DNA from: Arthonia radiata
Lineage: Eukaryota > Ascomycota > Arthoniomycetes > Arthoniales > Arthoniaceae
Direction of reading: 5' to 3'
NCBI GenBank assembly: GCA_002989075.1
Contig: PSQN01000003.1
Location: 496,001-560,000, forward strand
DNA: 64,000 nucleotides
In this document: piece by piece, positions 1-9,012 of the stretch
How the letters are laid out: the number at the start of each line of letters is the position of its first letter
Position numbering within the stretch: position 1 is the stretch's first letter
Translations under genes and position numbers: made by a program
The notes under the pieces: model-generated
Seen by the model: only the letters and a program-made list of their open reading frames with translations
The model's database searches: none
What the model was told of the DNA's origin: nothing

Positions 1-1548
1 TGGAGCCTCTGGAAACAAATTGACCAAGCAGTATGAAATTGCTCTTTTGCATGTTTCGCTCCTCTTCAAGGCACTGTACACCCGATCAAGGACATCGCTA
101 GTCGCCATATACTCCCCTTTGAAATAGATTGAACTGACTGCTCCCATCTCATCACATCTGACTTTGATGAGGGCTATTCCCAGTAGGCACTCAATCATAA
201 GAAGACCCGTGCGACGAAGTCGTCGAGTGTAGAAGTTCCAGTGCGAAGATTCTGTAGACCACGGGTCGACGGCATTGTCGGTAAATATACCAAACCCATG
301 ACGCTCTGTTTCGCCGACCTGAACACGAAGACCAAATTCGTAGGCGAACTCAGGTGGTGCCTCGCGAATCTTCTCGCATTGTAACCTGCAACTGCATATA
401 CTTGCCAGCCACGGTGTCCGCAAGAGCAGCAAGCAAGCTTGACTGAGTTCGAAGACAACTCTCAGTTTGGCAACGTCACCCAAAGGATGTTGTTCCACAA
501 CCCATGGGCCACTATTTGTCTCCATTAGTTCCCTCAACGTTGAACGGCGCTCTAGAGTAACGTCAAATGTTCCCTCTGCAACCCCTATGCGAAATTGTTT
601 ACCCTGTAACGAAATGTGCCCTTCGCGGGAATGACCCATCATAAGACTCCTGAGCGCGGTCTGAGCATTAGTGCATGCTGAACCGTGTGAGGAAGCTTCT
701 TCAATAATTAATCGAGCAAAGGACATCCCTTCTGACGCAAGGGACCCGCCCGAGATCTTCCATTTCATACGCTTGTTTTGTGTAGCTTCGACAACATTCG
801 TAAAATGCTTCTCCCTAGCCTCAATGCTTGATGTCAGGGATGCTTCAGGATTGATAGCGGGCAATGATCCAACCACATCAAACAAGTCCAGATGAATTGT
901 AATGTCTAAAGTCTGGTCGATAGATGTCCAGCATTCATCGAGTCTGCGGGTGTCGTCACCCGTGTGTATGGCGAAGGACACTAACAGATTGCCGACTACT
1001 TTATGATAGACCTGACTTGGATCAACCCCCTTCTCGAATAAAGAATCACGTTGCCATCCGTCTTCTGCAGCCGATTTGATAGCATCTAAGTTTTTCACCA
1101 GCTCATCCAGTAGAGCTCTGACATACTTTCGTTTCGCAAATACAAACGTCATTTTGAGCCACTTCCTCAGAAGTGCATTCGTTGCCTTCCATTTGCTTGG
1201 GGTAAGGCTCGTATATCTTTCGAGCTCCTTCTGTGTGTGCTTCAAATTCCGTGCCATGTTCTCCAGCTTAGTGAGAATGTGTCTTGCTTCATCTTCACCC
1301 CAAAGACGATTGCATGCGTGATCAGGCAGACCGTCCCAGATATGCCAAAGTCTCCTCCAATCTTTTAATTGACGCTCTTGCCGCCTCAAATCTTCGACCA
1401 TGTCTCTTACTTCAGGCTCGTAGCTTTTTGTAGCTTTAATGTCATCGTGCAATGTCTGTATTCCAGTGCGAAGGGCGCCGTACCAGGTGATGGCGGCCAT
1501 AGTGAACCCAGCAATTGATGCAGCTGCCGGCATAATGACTTCGGGCAT
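1..1548 (-). CDS. HeLo-like/DUF7580-like fungal protein, 3' end beyond window
   Basis: The frame is open for 516 codons from an ATG at 1548 to the window edge. An in-frame stop lies just upstream, so the start is either this ATG or a spliced one. A candidate acceptor (rc of 1602-1606) with branch TACTAAT (rc of 1614-1620) would add a short 5' exon. Residues 1-30 are hydrophobic and alanine-rich, followed by an amphipathic, coiled stretch with the EVRDMVEDLRRQERQLKDW type of pattern seen in HeLo-like domains. About residues 360-385 read LRVVFELSQACLLLLRTPWL, which resembles the core of fungal DUF7580 proteins, and the visible end has CLVNLF. I infer a NLR-linked cell-death or signalling protein. 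It stands head-to-head with the NLR gene at 1990. Codon use is normal and there is no RIP. The family call is from remembered patterns only. Confidence 0.6.
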   Translation of the reverse strand, partial: MPEVIMPAAASIAGFTMAAITWYGALRTGIQTLHDDIKATKSYEPEVRDMVEDLRRQERQLKDWRRLWHIWDGLPDHACNRLWGEDEARHILTKLENMARNLKHTQKELERYTSLTPSKWKATNALLRKWLKMTFVFAKRKYVRALLDELVKNLDAIKSAAEDGWQRDSLFEKGVDPSQVYHKVVGNLLVSFAIHTGDDTRRLDECWTSIDQTLDITIHLDLFDVVGSLPAINPEASLTSSIEAREKHFTNVVEATQNKRMKWKISGGSLASEGMSFARLIIEEASSHGSACTNAQTALRSLMMGHSREGHISLQGKQFRIGVAEGTFDVTLERRSTLRELMETNSGPWVVEQHPLGDVAKLRVVFELSQACLLLLRTPWLASICSCRLQCEKIREAPPEFAYEFGLRVQVGETERHGFGIFTDNAVDPWSTESSHWNFYTRRLRRTGLLMIECLLGIALIKVRCDEMGAVSSIYFKGEYMATSDVLDRVYSALKRSETCKRAISYCLVNLFPEAP

Positions 1549-1989
1549 CGCGGCTTCTATATATTCGGTCCCGGTGAGTTTCAAGTCAAGCAAAATTGGT
1601 CCTGCGATAAGACATTAGTATGTCGTCTGGGTTGGCCAGCTTCTGGACAATCCTGCGTCCTAGAGAAAGACGTCAGGTAATCCAGTGTTCCGATAGACTG
1701 ATGCAGATAGCAGACAGACTGTTTGTACGTTCACAGTGCTTGCGCAATTGTATACTTTAAGAGAAGACGCATCATTCGTCTGCAGCCTCGTCCGTAGGCA
1801 AGCCAGTAACCAGGGTTGTGGATAACCCTGGATCAATCTGCGGCACAGCCCGGGGGAAGCCGAATGCCCCACTTCCGCCGACGCTTTACAAGCTCAACTC
1901 AAAGACTCTCACAAGGCACAGCCTCGTACAAAAGCGTGTGCGCTTTCACTCAATCTGCCTTGCCAGTTCATCGTCCATAATGTTGGTCA
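1549..1989. promoter_or_regulatory. divergent intergenic region
   Basis: About 440 bases separate the minus-strand gene (ATG at 1548) from the plus-strand NLR gene (ATG at 1990). The part near 1600-1680 may hold a 5' exon and intron of the minus gene. Two head-to-head genes may share a promoter here. No clear TATA box or other site was recognised. Confidence 0.4.
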
Positions 1990-4900
1990 ATGGAGTCTAA
2001 AAGGGAATTGAAGAGAGCCATCCCAATTGATCAAACCAGCGCGCATATTTCTAGAAAGGCAGACCAACCCTGCGCCCACACAATGGAGACCTCAGTGCAT
2101 CCAGAGAAGGCCGACGAATTAAACCTTCTATCTCAATATCGACATATTCTGTCAGAACTCGACAGAATGACTGTTGACATTATTGCGGCGATTGAAGATG
2201 AAATTCCAAAAAAAGACGTCATCCCGTCGCTAACAACGATAGCTCGACAGTTGGATGACCTCGCTTTTAGCATCAGAACTTGGGCGGTCGATTTAACATT
2301 GTCTGATACGCATTCTGAAAGCGGATTAGAGTCTCTGGGGACTGAAGACAGCATGCGCGTGCTTGAAACCTGTCGAGATCCGATCTTAGCAGATATGCAC
2401 AGGCTCTTCAATCAGATGAAGCGCGCTTCAAATATTATCTCCACGGAGCTCACGAGCTTGCGCAAGAACACACACCAACCGTATGAATTGCTGCTCCTAC
2501 CGCTATGCCTATCTCTGACATCGCCAACAGAGTCGTTGGGAACGAAGGCTCGGAAATATTACAGGCTGCGCTGAACGAATTCCATCTATCACTTGACGCA
2601 CTAAGCAACATGAAACCCAGGATACGTCGCATCCTTGGAGAGGTTTCTGTCGACGAGAAACGAGCGGCTCTGAACGACGGTTATAAATACACACTGCGGA
2701 CTTCTGTCCTTACTCTTGGTCAGTGATTCAAGTGCCCTACTAGGCGAATGCGAACCGTTCATGAAACTCACAATATTGAAAGATGGAGGCGGTGTGAGAA
2801 GTTACTCGAGCATAATGATCATCACAGCACTGATGGACCAAGTTCGGGTTGCGTTAAAGGCAGACGGCCGCGACACAGATGTTCGGCCTGCAGACATCTT
2901 TGAGTATATTTTTGGATCTAGCAGTGGAGGGTAAGAACGTTGATTTAGTCTATCTAATAACTTACTAATATGCTCCAGGCTGTTTGCAATCATGTTAGGC
3001 CGCTTGGGGATGGCTGAGAAACAGTCTCAGGACGCTTTCGAGAGGTTCGCCAGTGACCTCTTTGGCCATCCGACCTTTTCATCGCAGCTCACCTTTGGAC
3101 TTCTCGGTGCAAAATATAGTGGTAAACGTCTGGACAGAGCCATTCGCCATGTCATAGGGCATTTTGATCCAAGCCCAGAGGGTTTGAAATGGCGACGAAA
3201 TCTGTTTTCGTTTCCATCGGGAAGATGCAAAGTGTATGCTGTTGGAAAATTAAGATTTGCTGCATTTGAGCTAATCTGCACGTGTTAGTGCTGTCATCGC
3301 TTGGGGAGCTGACACAATTCCTCGTCTGTTCCGTACTTACGACACAAAACCACAAGACAGTGATTTCCAGCCACGAAACCCAGGACCTGCAGCATCTTGC
3401 CAGATATGGGAGGCTGCGAGAGCAACTACAGCAGCGCCAACTTATTTCCCTCCAATAACGGTCGATGGTGTGAAATACTTCGATGGTGGTCTCGGCACCA
3501 ATAATCCCACAGCGGAGGCATACCGAGAACTCGTGGCTCTAGGGTGTACTAAGAGCCGTCCGCTGCCTATCATAGTGAGCATCGGCACTGGTATCCGAAG
3601 ACGGCATCCTGGGTCCAGTGGTTTCAATAGCATGTCTTCACGAGCCTCACTTATAAAGTACGCAATCAATGACCTTACCGACACTACACGGGTCCACAAT
3701 GAACTGTCAGCGCTGAGCAGAGATGACAATATTGCATACTTTCGATTTAATGTCGATGCTGGACTCGAAGATATTAATCTCGACACATGGCGGACTCCTG
3801 AAACACGTCGGAAAATACAGGATTCAACGGCAGCGTATATTACGCAACCCGAAACTCAAGAGCGTCTTCGTCAGTGTGCTAGAGAATTGATAAGGTTCCA
3901 GGATCAATCGCAGAATTACAGTGTTCCATTCAATCTGACTGGCATGCCTACGTCTGAAGGGTTTGTTGGTCGTTCTTGCTACACCGAGAGCCTCATCGAG
4001 TATTTTACGACACCTTCGATAGAGAAGAGGCCACAATCTCGACGCAAGGTGTACGTATTGCACGGTTTAGGTGGAGTCGGCAAAACTCAGCTGTGTGTCC
4101 AGTTTGTTCGCAGTTTCCAGCAATTTTTCAGCGCTGTTGCGTGGCTGGACGGAACGTCAACCTCATCGCTCGAAGCTAGTCTTCTCAGATTTTCTGCGCG
4201 AACAAGCAGTACCGCTTCATCCAGCGCCAACGTATCCACGGGCAGCACTGATGCGAAAATCAAAATTATCATGGAGTGGTTATCGCGTCCAGACAATAAC
4301 GGGTGGCTCATCGTTTTTGACGGTGTAGACCAAGACTATCAGGCGTCCAATGATGGCGATGGAGAGGCTTACGACGTAACCCGTTATTTCCCAGCAGCTG
4401 ATCATGGCTCTATCTTGATCACAACTAGATTGAGAAATCTCGAGTTGCTTGGCAACAGCATGAAGGTAGGGCCACTGGATGTTTATGAGTCTCGTCTTCT
4501 CCTTGAGAGTAAAGTTCGCCGATCGTTGTCAGGTATGTGTAAAGAATAACTCGAGATTATTATTGTGTCATAACACTTACAATGTCTGAGGCGACGTAGA
4601 TTCGCATAAAACGATCATGGAGCTTGGAGGTCTTCCTCTGGCTTTGGCGAGCGCAGGAAGCTACGTTCGCGAATCTTGCATCTCGTTCAAAGAGTACAAT
4701 GAACTGCTCGAAACGGCACGGCAGGAAGTAGCGGCGGCGGAGGACAAGTATCCGTTGCGTGACTATGGATATCGAAAGCTACAGACTACATGGCTCATTT
4801 CGTACGAAGCAATAAAGGCGCAGGATGAGCGAGCTGCTACTCTTTTGAAGTTATGGGCCTTTTTGGCCAGGGACAAGATTTCATGGGAGTTTTTCGGAAA

Positions 4901-6788
4901 CACTCACACAGTCCCAGCGATTTGGCTGGGGAACCTACCCATGGCTCGAGCGCTCAGAAGTACTTTTGAAAGCCACTCATCCTTTTTAGAGGTAATCAGG
5001 CTATTACTCCGGCATTCATTCATTGACCGCAATGAGGCTGATTACAGATACTCGATGCACACCATAGTCCACGAGTGGATCTACACATTTGCAAGGAACG
5101 AGAACAAGGAGGCAACAAAGCACTTATTGGCTCTCTCGGGCCAGATAATAGCTGGACAAGTGCCTTCTGAGGAAGGTATGTTCTCGTTCTGGACCGTACA
5201 ACGGAGCCTCTTAGCTCACGCAGACGTTTTCTGCCATCGATTAAAGCAAGAAGCAGCAGAATTTCGGGACACAGCTGTTCTACTGGACGCATGGGAATGG
5301 CACAATCTTGGGTTCTTGATGGCCAGCATGGATAGGTTCAAAGAAGGGGAAAAGATGTATACATATGCGCTGCAGAGCAAGCTTAACACACTGGGGCCTG
5401 ATAACGAATCGACTCTAGACACGGTTGTTAGCCTTGCGGATCTACACCGCGAACAGGGAAAGCTCTTAGAAGCCGAGACGATGTACCACTGGGCGCTAGC
5501 TGGCAACGAGAAGGCACTCGCACCAGATCACACATTAACGCTACAGACGATCAGCAACCTTGGCCTCTTGTACAATAATCAGGGTAAGCTAGCGGAGGCG
5601 GAAGCAATGTACCAGCGGGCGCTAGTTGGCTATAAGAAGGCACTCACACCGAACCACCCGTCAACACTACAGACCATCAACAACCTAGGCCTCTTGTACA
5701 GAGATCAGGGAAAGCTGGCGGAGGCAGAGGAGATGTGCCAGCGGGCACTGTCCGGCAGAGAGAAGGCACTCGGACAAGAGCACATGTCGACACTACAGAC
5801 CGTCAACAATATAGGTCTCTTGTACCGCGATCAGGGCAAGCTGGCCGAGGCGGAACTAATGTATCAACGGGCACTAGCTGGCAATGAGAAGGCACTCGGA
5901 CTAGATCACACATTAACACTACACACGGTTAACAACCTTGGCCTTCTGTACAGCGATCAGGCCAGGCTGGCAGAGGCAGAGGCGATGTATCAGCGGGCAT
6001 TGGCGGGCTACGAGAAGGCACTCGGACTAGATCACACCTCGACACTTGACACAGTCAAAAACCTAGGTAACTTGTACCGGGATCAGGGTAAGCTCAACGA
6101 AGCAGAGGAGATGTTTCAGCGGGCGCTAGCTAGCTACGAGAAGGCACTCGGAACAGATCACACGTCGACACTTAGCACGGTCAACAATCTAGGCATCTTG
6201 TACGGCGATCAGGGCAAGCTGGAGGAGGCAGAGAAGATGTACCAGCGGGCGCTGGCTGGCTACGAGAAGGCACTCGGACCAGATCACACGTCGACACTTA
6301 GCACGGTTAACAATCTCGGTAACTTGTACGGCGATCAGGGAAAGCTGGCGGAGGCGGAGCAGATGTACCAGCGGGCGCTGGCTGGCTACGAGAAGGCACT
6401 CGGACCGGACCACACGTCGACACTTGACACAATCAACAACCTCGGGATATTGTACAGGGATCAGGGCAAGCTAGCGGAGGCGGAGGAGATGTACCAGCGG
6501 GCGCTGGCTGGCACAGAGAAGGCACTCGGACCAGATCATACGTCAACACTTAACAAGGTTAACAACCTCGGTAACTTGTACAGCGATCAGGGCAAGCTGG
6601 CGGAGGCGGAGCAGATGTTCCAGCGGGCGCTGGCTGGCTACGAGAAGGCACTCGGACCAGATTACACGTCGACACTTAGCACGGTTAACAATCTCGGTAA
6701 CTTGTACGGCGATCAGGGCAGGCTGGCGGGGGCGGAGGAGACGTACCAGCGGGCGCGAATGCTGCTTAGGATATCTAAATCGTTGTAA
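1990..6788 (+). CDS. patatin-NB-ARC-TPR NOD-like receptor (STAND NTPase)
   Basis: I deduce six exons: 1990-2480, 2531-2679, 2744-2930, 2979-3233, 3289-4532 and 4600-6788. They total 4515 nt (1504 aa) and all phases fit. Introns are 48-67 bp with GT/AG ends; the 2680-2743 intron (donor GTTATA) is least sure. ATG 2083 is an alternative start. Residues 1-215 form a helical N-terminal region I cannot name. A patatin domain follows: DGGGVR near 227, the GSSSG nucleophile near 272 and the DGG aspartate near 425. NB-ARC follows: P-loop GLGGVGKT near 620, Walker B WLIVFDGVD near 700, ITTR near 737 and GLPLAL near 786. Eleven kinesin-light-chain-type TPRs (1043-1504) end the protein. By family knowledge such proteins sense non-self through the repeats and trigger a lipid-hydrolase effector. 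All key motifs are intact and there is no RIP. Confidence 0.88.
5401..6785 (+). repeat. eleven tandem 126-bp TPR units
   Basis: These in-frame repeats encode 42-aa units with the core NNLGNLYGDQGKLAEAEQMY. Units 7 to 11 are almost identical at the nucleotide level, while the first units are more divergent. The last unit is cut short and ends in a unique tail. Near-identity of neighbouring units is known in fungal NLRs and reflects repeat exchange. Confidence 0.95.
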
Positions 6789-6958
6789 GAGCTCCTGAAG
6801 ACGCGTATAGACTTATCAGTCGCCTTGTTGTCTCTACTAATTTTGTGTAATCGTGATGCTGACAGTAGGTTATATCAACTTTGAGTTGGTAAGGCTACTA
6901 TTGTTACAAGTCACATCAAATAGAAGAGACAGGAGATGTCTCACAGGTGTGTACTCTA
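6789..6958. other. 3' region of the NLR gene
   Basis: The short AT-richer tail after the NLR stop probably holds its 3' UTR. No terminator motif is clear. Confidence 0.4.
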
Positions 6959-7243
6959 TTAGCAAGATGCTAAACTTATTCCGTGTGTCCTCTGCGCGTG
7001 AGCCTTGAAATGCTTGCCGTTCTCTAGTACCACAGAACTACAGCGAGGGTCGGGACACGGGATTGGACCCTGACGCTGGCCGAGCCCCGGACGACAGCTC
7101 TTAACGTGTTTGCGTATATTTGACGGAGTGTAAAACTCGTACTTGCGCGCCTCTCGGTTTAGACACAGATCACCCGAGCAGAATATGCACCAAGTAGGCT
7201 TATACGGGAGCGGTGCGCCTAGCGGAAGTTCTAGTATGTACAC
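6959..7243 (-). pseudogene. zinc-finger fragment like the DUF3435 C-terminus
   Basis: This is an open stretch of about 94 codons with no in-frame ATG at its 5' end and a stop two codons upstream, so it is a fragment or a terminal exon. It contains CIFCSGD, then HVKSC, then CPDPRC and HFKAHAQRTHG. This spacing matches the paired zinc-finger tail found at the end of many fungal DUF3435 proteins. The DUF3435 family includes the tyrosine recombinases (captains) of Starship elements, but the tail also occurs in relatives without proven recombinase activity, and no catalytic part is seen here. It lies tail-to-tail with the NLR gene. Base composition is normal. Confidence 0.5.
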
Positions 7244-7533
7244 AGCTCAAGATTGGCTGCTGCTTCTCGACAATTTGATTGATTGATGGAGCTCTAAACA
7301 CGGTCCTGGCCCGTGCGCTCGAGTCAAATCGTCTTGGCGTACAGAACGCTGAGCGTACCGGCTGGCGACGATAGTGCATTACGGTACAGCCACCCGTTCA
7401 CGGCAACTCAGACTTGGTGGTTGCCGCAACCACCGACGTACTTATCATTGATGTCTTCAAATATGGTTCGACCCTGGGATCCCCCTCGCAATAAAAAACT
7501 CTCTTTTCTCTCCGCCAAACATTCACAGCGCGT

Positions 7534-8307
7534 ATGCTTCCAGGCTCTATGGACGCACATAGCCCGGCACGGACAGTGCCCAATACCCCGTCACCACAGC
7601 CCCCGCCTCAGAATGATATTGCGAGGCTAGTGCCGTCGAGCGCCGCCTCCCAAAAGGCCTTCGAAGAGGTTGTTCGGCGCGAGTTAACGCAGTTCAGGGT
7701 AAAAGACGGTTTGCTCCACTGGGAAAGCGCACCTGATGGCGATAAGTTCCTACCTCTTGATGTCCGTTTGCGTGGGCATTATCGCTTCAACTTCCAATCC
7801 CCGCACCTGAAGCGAATCGGGTGGACACTCGGTTCTGGTTATGGTGAGGAGCTACCCACTATGCATTTTCCGGCGTGCATCCCAGGGAACAAGGACACTT
7901 ATCGGATTGGCGAAAAGCACGCCCGGTTCACTTTGAACGAACACGGCATCCTCATGCTGCACGCAGGCAGAAGGCGCCATGTACGGATCAGCACGCAGGC
8001 CATTTCCAAAAATCTGCTAGACGAGGAATACCCACTCACTGCCCATAGCACGGTTGTTTCTATTGGACCGATGCAGTATATCTTCGAATATCTTAATTGG
8101 GGTCGGACTGCATTGTATTGGGCAAGCCTTAGGGGGTTAGAGCAGACTGTAAGAGTGTTTCTCGACAAGGGCGCAGATGTCAATGCTGGGGGCCGCGACT
8201 ACGGCAACGCGCTCCAGGCAGCTTCATACGGAGGCTACACCAATATTGTGCAAATGCTAAGAGACAAGGGCGCAGACGCCACTACATTCTCTAAAAGCTA
8301 TAAGTGA
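7534..8307 (+). CDS. FHA-like plus ankyrin repeat protein, 257 aa
   Basis: The frame is open from ATG 7534 (a second ATG lies at 7549). Residues 1-40 are Pro/Ser-rich. Residues 60-190 contain LRGHYRFNF, GWTLGSGYGEE and HARFTLNEHGILML, a pattern resembling the FHA-like module seen before STAND or ankyrin regions in fungal proteins. Residues 190-252 form about two ankyrin repeats (GRTALYWASLRG, KGADVNAGG, GNALQAASYGG, DKGADAT). The protein is short for the family, so it may be a truncated or internally deleted relative of a larger FHA-NACHT-ankyrin protein. It lies downstream of the NLR gene on the same strand. No RIP is visible. It could be a functional small protein or a remnant. Confidence 0.65.
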   Translation: MLPGSMDAHSPARTVPNTPSPQPPPQNDIARLVPSSAASQKAFEEVVRRELTQFRVKDGLLHWESAPDGDKFLPLDVRLRGHYRFNFQSPHLKRIGWTLGSGYGEELPTMHFPACIPGNKDTYRIGEKHARFTLNEHGILMLHAGRRRHVRISTQAISKNLLDEEYPLTAHSTVVSIGPMQYIFEYLNWGRTALYWASLRGLEQTVRVFLDKGADVNAGGRDYGNALQAASYGGYTNIVQMLRDKGADATTFSKSYK

Positions 8308-8810
8308 AACGATCCTTTGTCTTCAACTTTGTCTTCAACTTTACCGTCAATTTAGCCGGTAGTGTCGTTATTAGTGACTTGGTTTGACAGCACCATCGGA
8401 TCGCTTCTGACCCAAACTCTCTTTCTACTGCACAATGCCGATTTTAGCGGGTTACGAAAAGCGGCAAGAAGTCACAGTAACACAGGCCTTTCTTTCAAAA
8501 ACACACAACTTCGGGCATTCCTCGTCGTATCCGCAACCCACACCTGATGCGAAGCCGCAAGTAGAAATGGACAATGCTATTAGCACCAAGCAAGCCGAGG
8601 ACGGACTTCTTTAAGAGCATCGGTCTGACACTCGGTAACGACGTCGCCAAGCAGATCTATTACCACATGCGGGTATACCCGCCACGCGCTCATATATATG
8701 CTATGACTGGATGATTGACAGCCGTCTAGGAAGAAGCTTCCCGCGCGAGATGCCGGCTAATTGACGAATAGAGGGTTTCTTTGACAGACCAAAGGCAGTT
8801 AGCACCGTTC
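8308..8810. other. intergenic, no recognised gene
   Basis: Short open stretches on the plus strand (around 8362-8615) match nothing I know. This is the last non-RIPed sequence before the first Copia insertion, whose 5-bp target duplicate GACAC is at 8811-8815. Confidence 0.4.
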
Positions 8811-8815
8811 GACAC

Positions 8816-8998
8816 TGTCAGAAATCATGGACGCTGAAGTCCTGGTTCAGTCTCAACTTTCATGCACTAGCTTTGGACTCCTGAAGCGGGCTTGGCATGC
8901 CACGATACCTGATACAGACACAGGTCTTGGCACGCACATATAGTCCAGTTTGAGCTTCGTTTGCAGTTAAATCGTAAGGATCTTATCAACTTCTGACA
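8816..8998 (+). repeat. Copia-1 5' LTR
   Basis: It starts TGTCAGAA and ends TTCTGACA, an 8-bp inverted end. The copy at 14295-14477 is its partner. Confidence 0.95.
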
Positions 8999-9012
8999 GG
9001 TTATGAGCCCGG
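8999..9012 (+). other. Copia-1 primer-binding site
   Basis: The bases GGTTATGAGCCCGG directly follow the LTR. They are complementary to the anticodon stem-loop of initiator tRNA-Met (anticodon CAU), as known for Copia-group elements primed by a cleaved half-tRNA. Confidence 0.8.

Noticed and set aside
195-458. 87-codon minus-strand open frame
   Set aside because: It is another frame inside the long minus-strand gene 1-1548, which has the coherent protein.
671-1321. Plus-strand open frames in the first 1.3 kb
   Set aside because: They are antisense shadows of the 516-codon minus-strand gene.
2680-2743. Splitting the NLR into two genes at this weak intron
   Set aside because: The donor is poor, but the phases match on both sides and the total length is an exact codon multiple, so one gene is favoured; still the least certain junction.
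5020-6413. Minus-strand open frames under the TPR region
   Set aside because: Shadows of the repeat array; repetitive only because the TPR units repeat.
7313-7630. 105-codon plus-strand frame before the FHA/ankyrin gene
   Set aside because: Overlaps the start of the better supported frame at 7534 and has no recognisable content.
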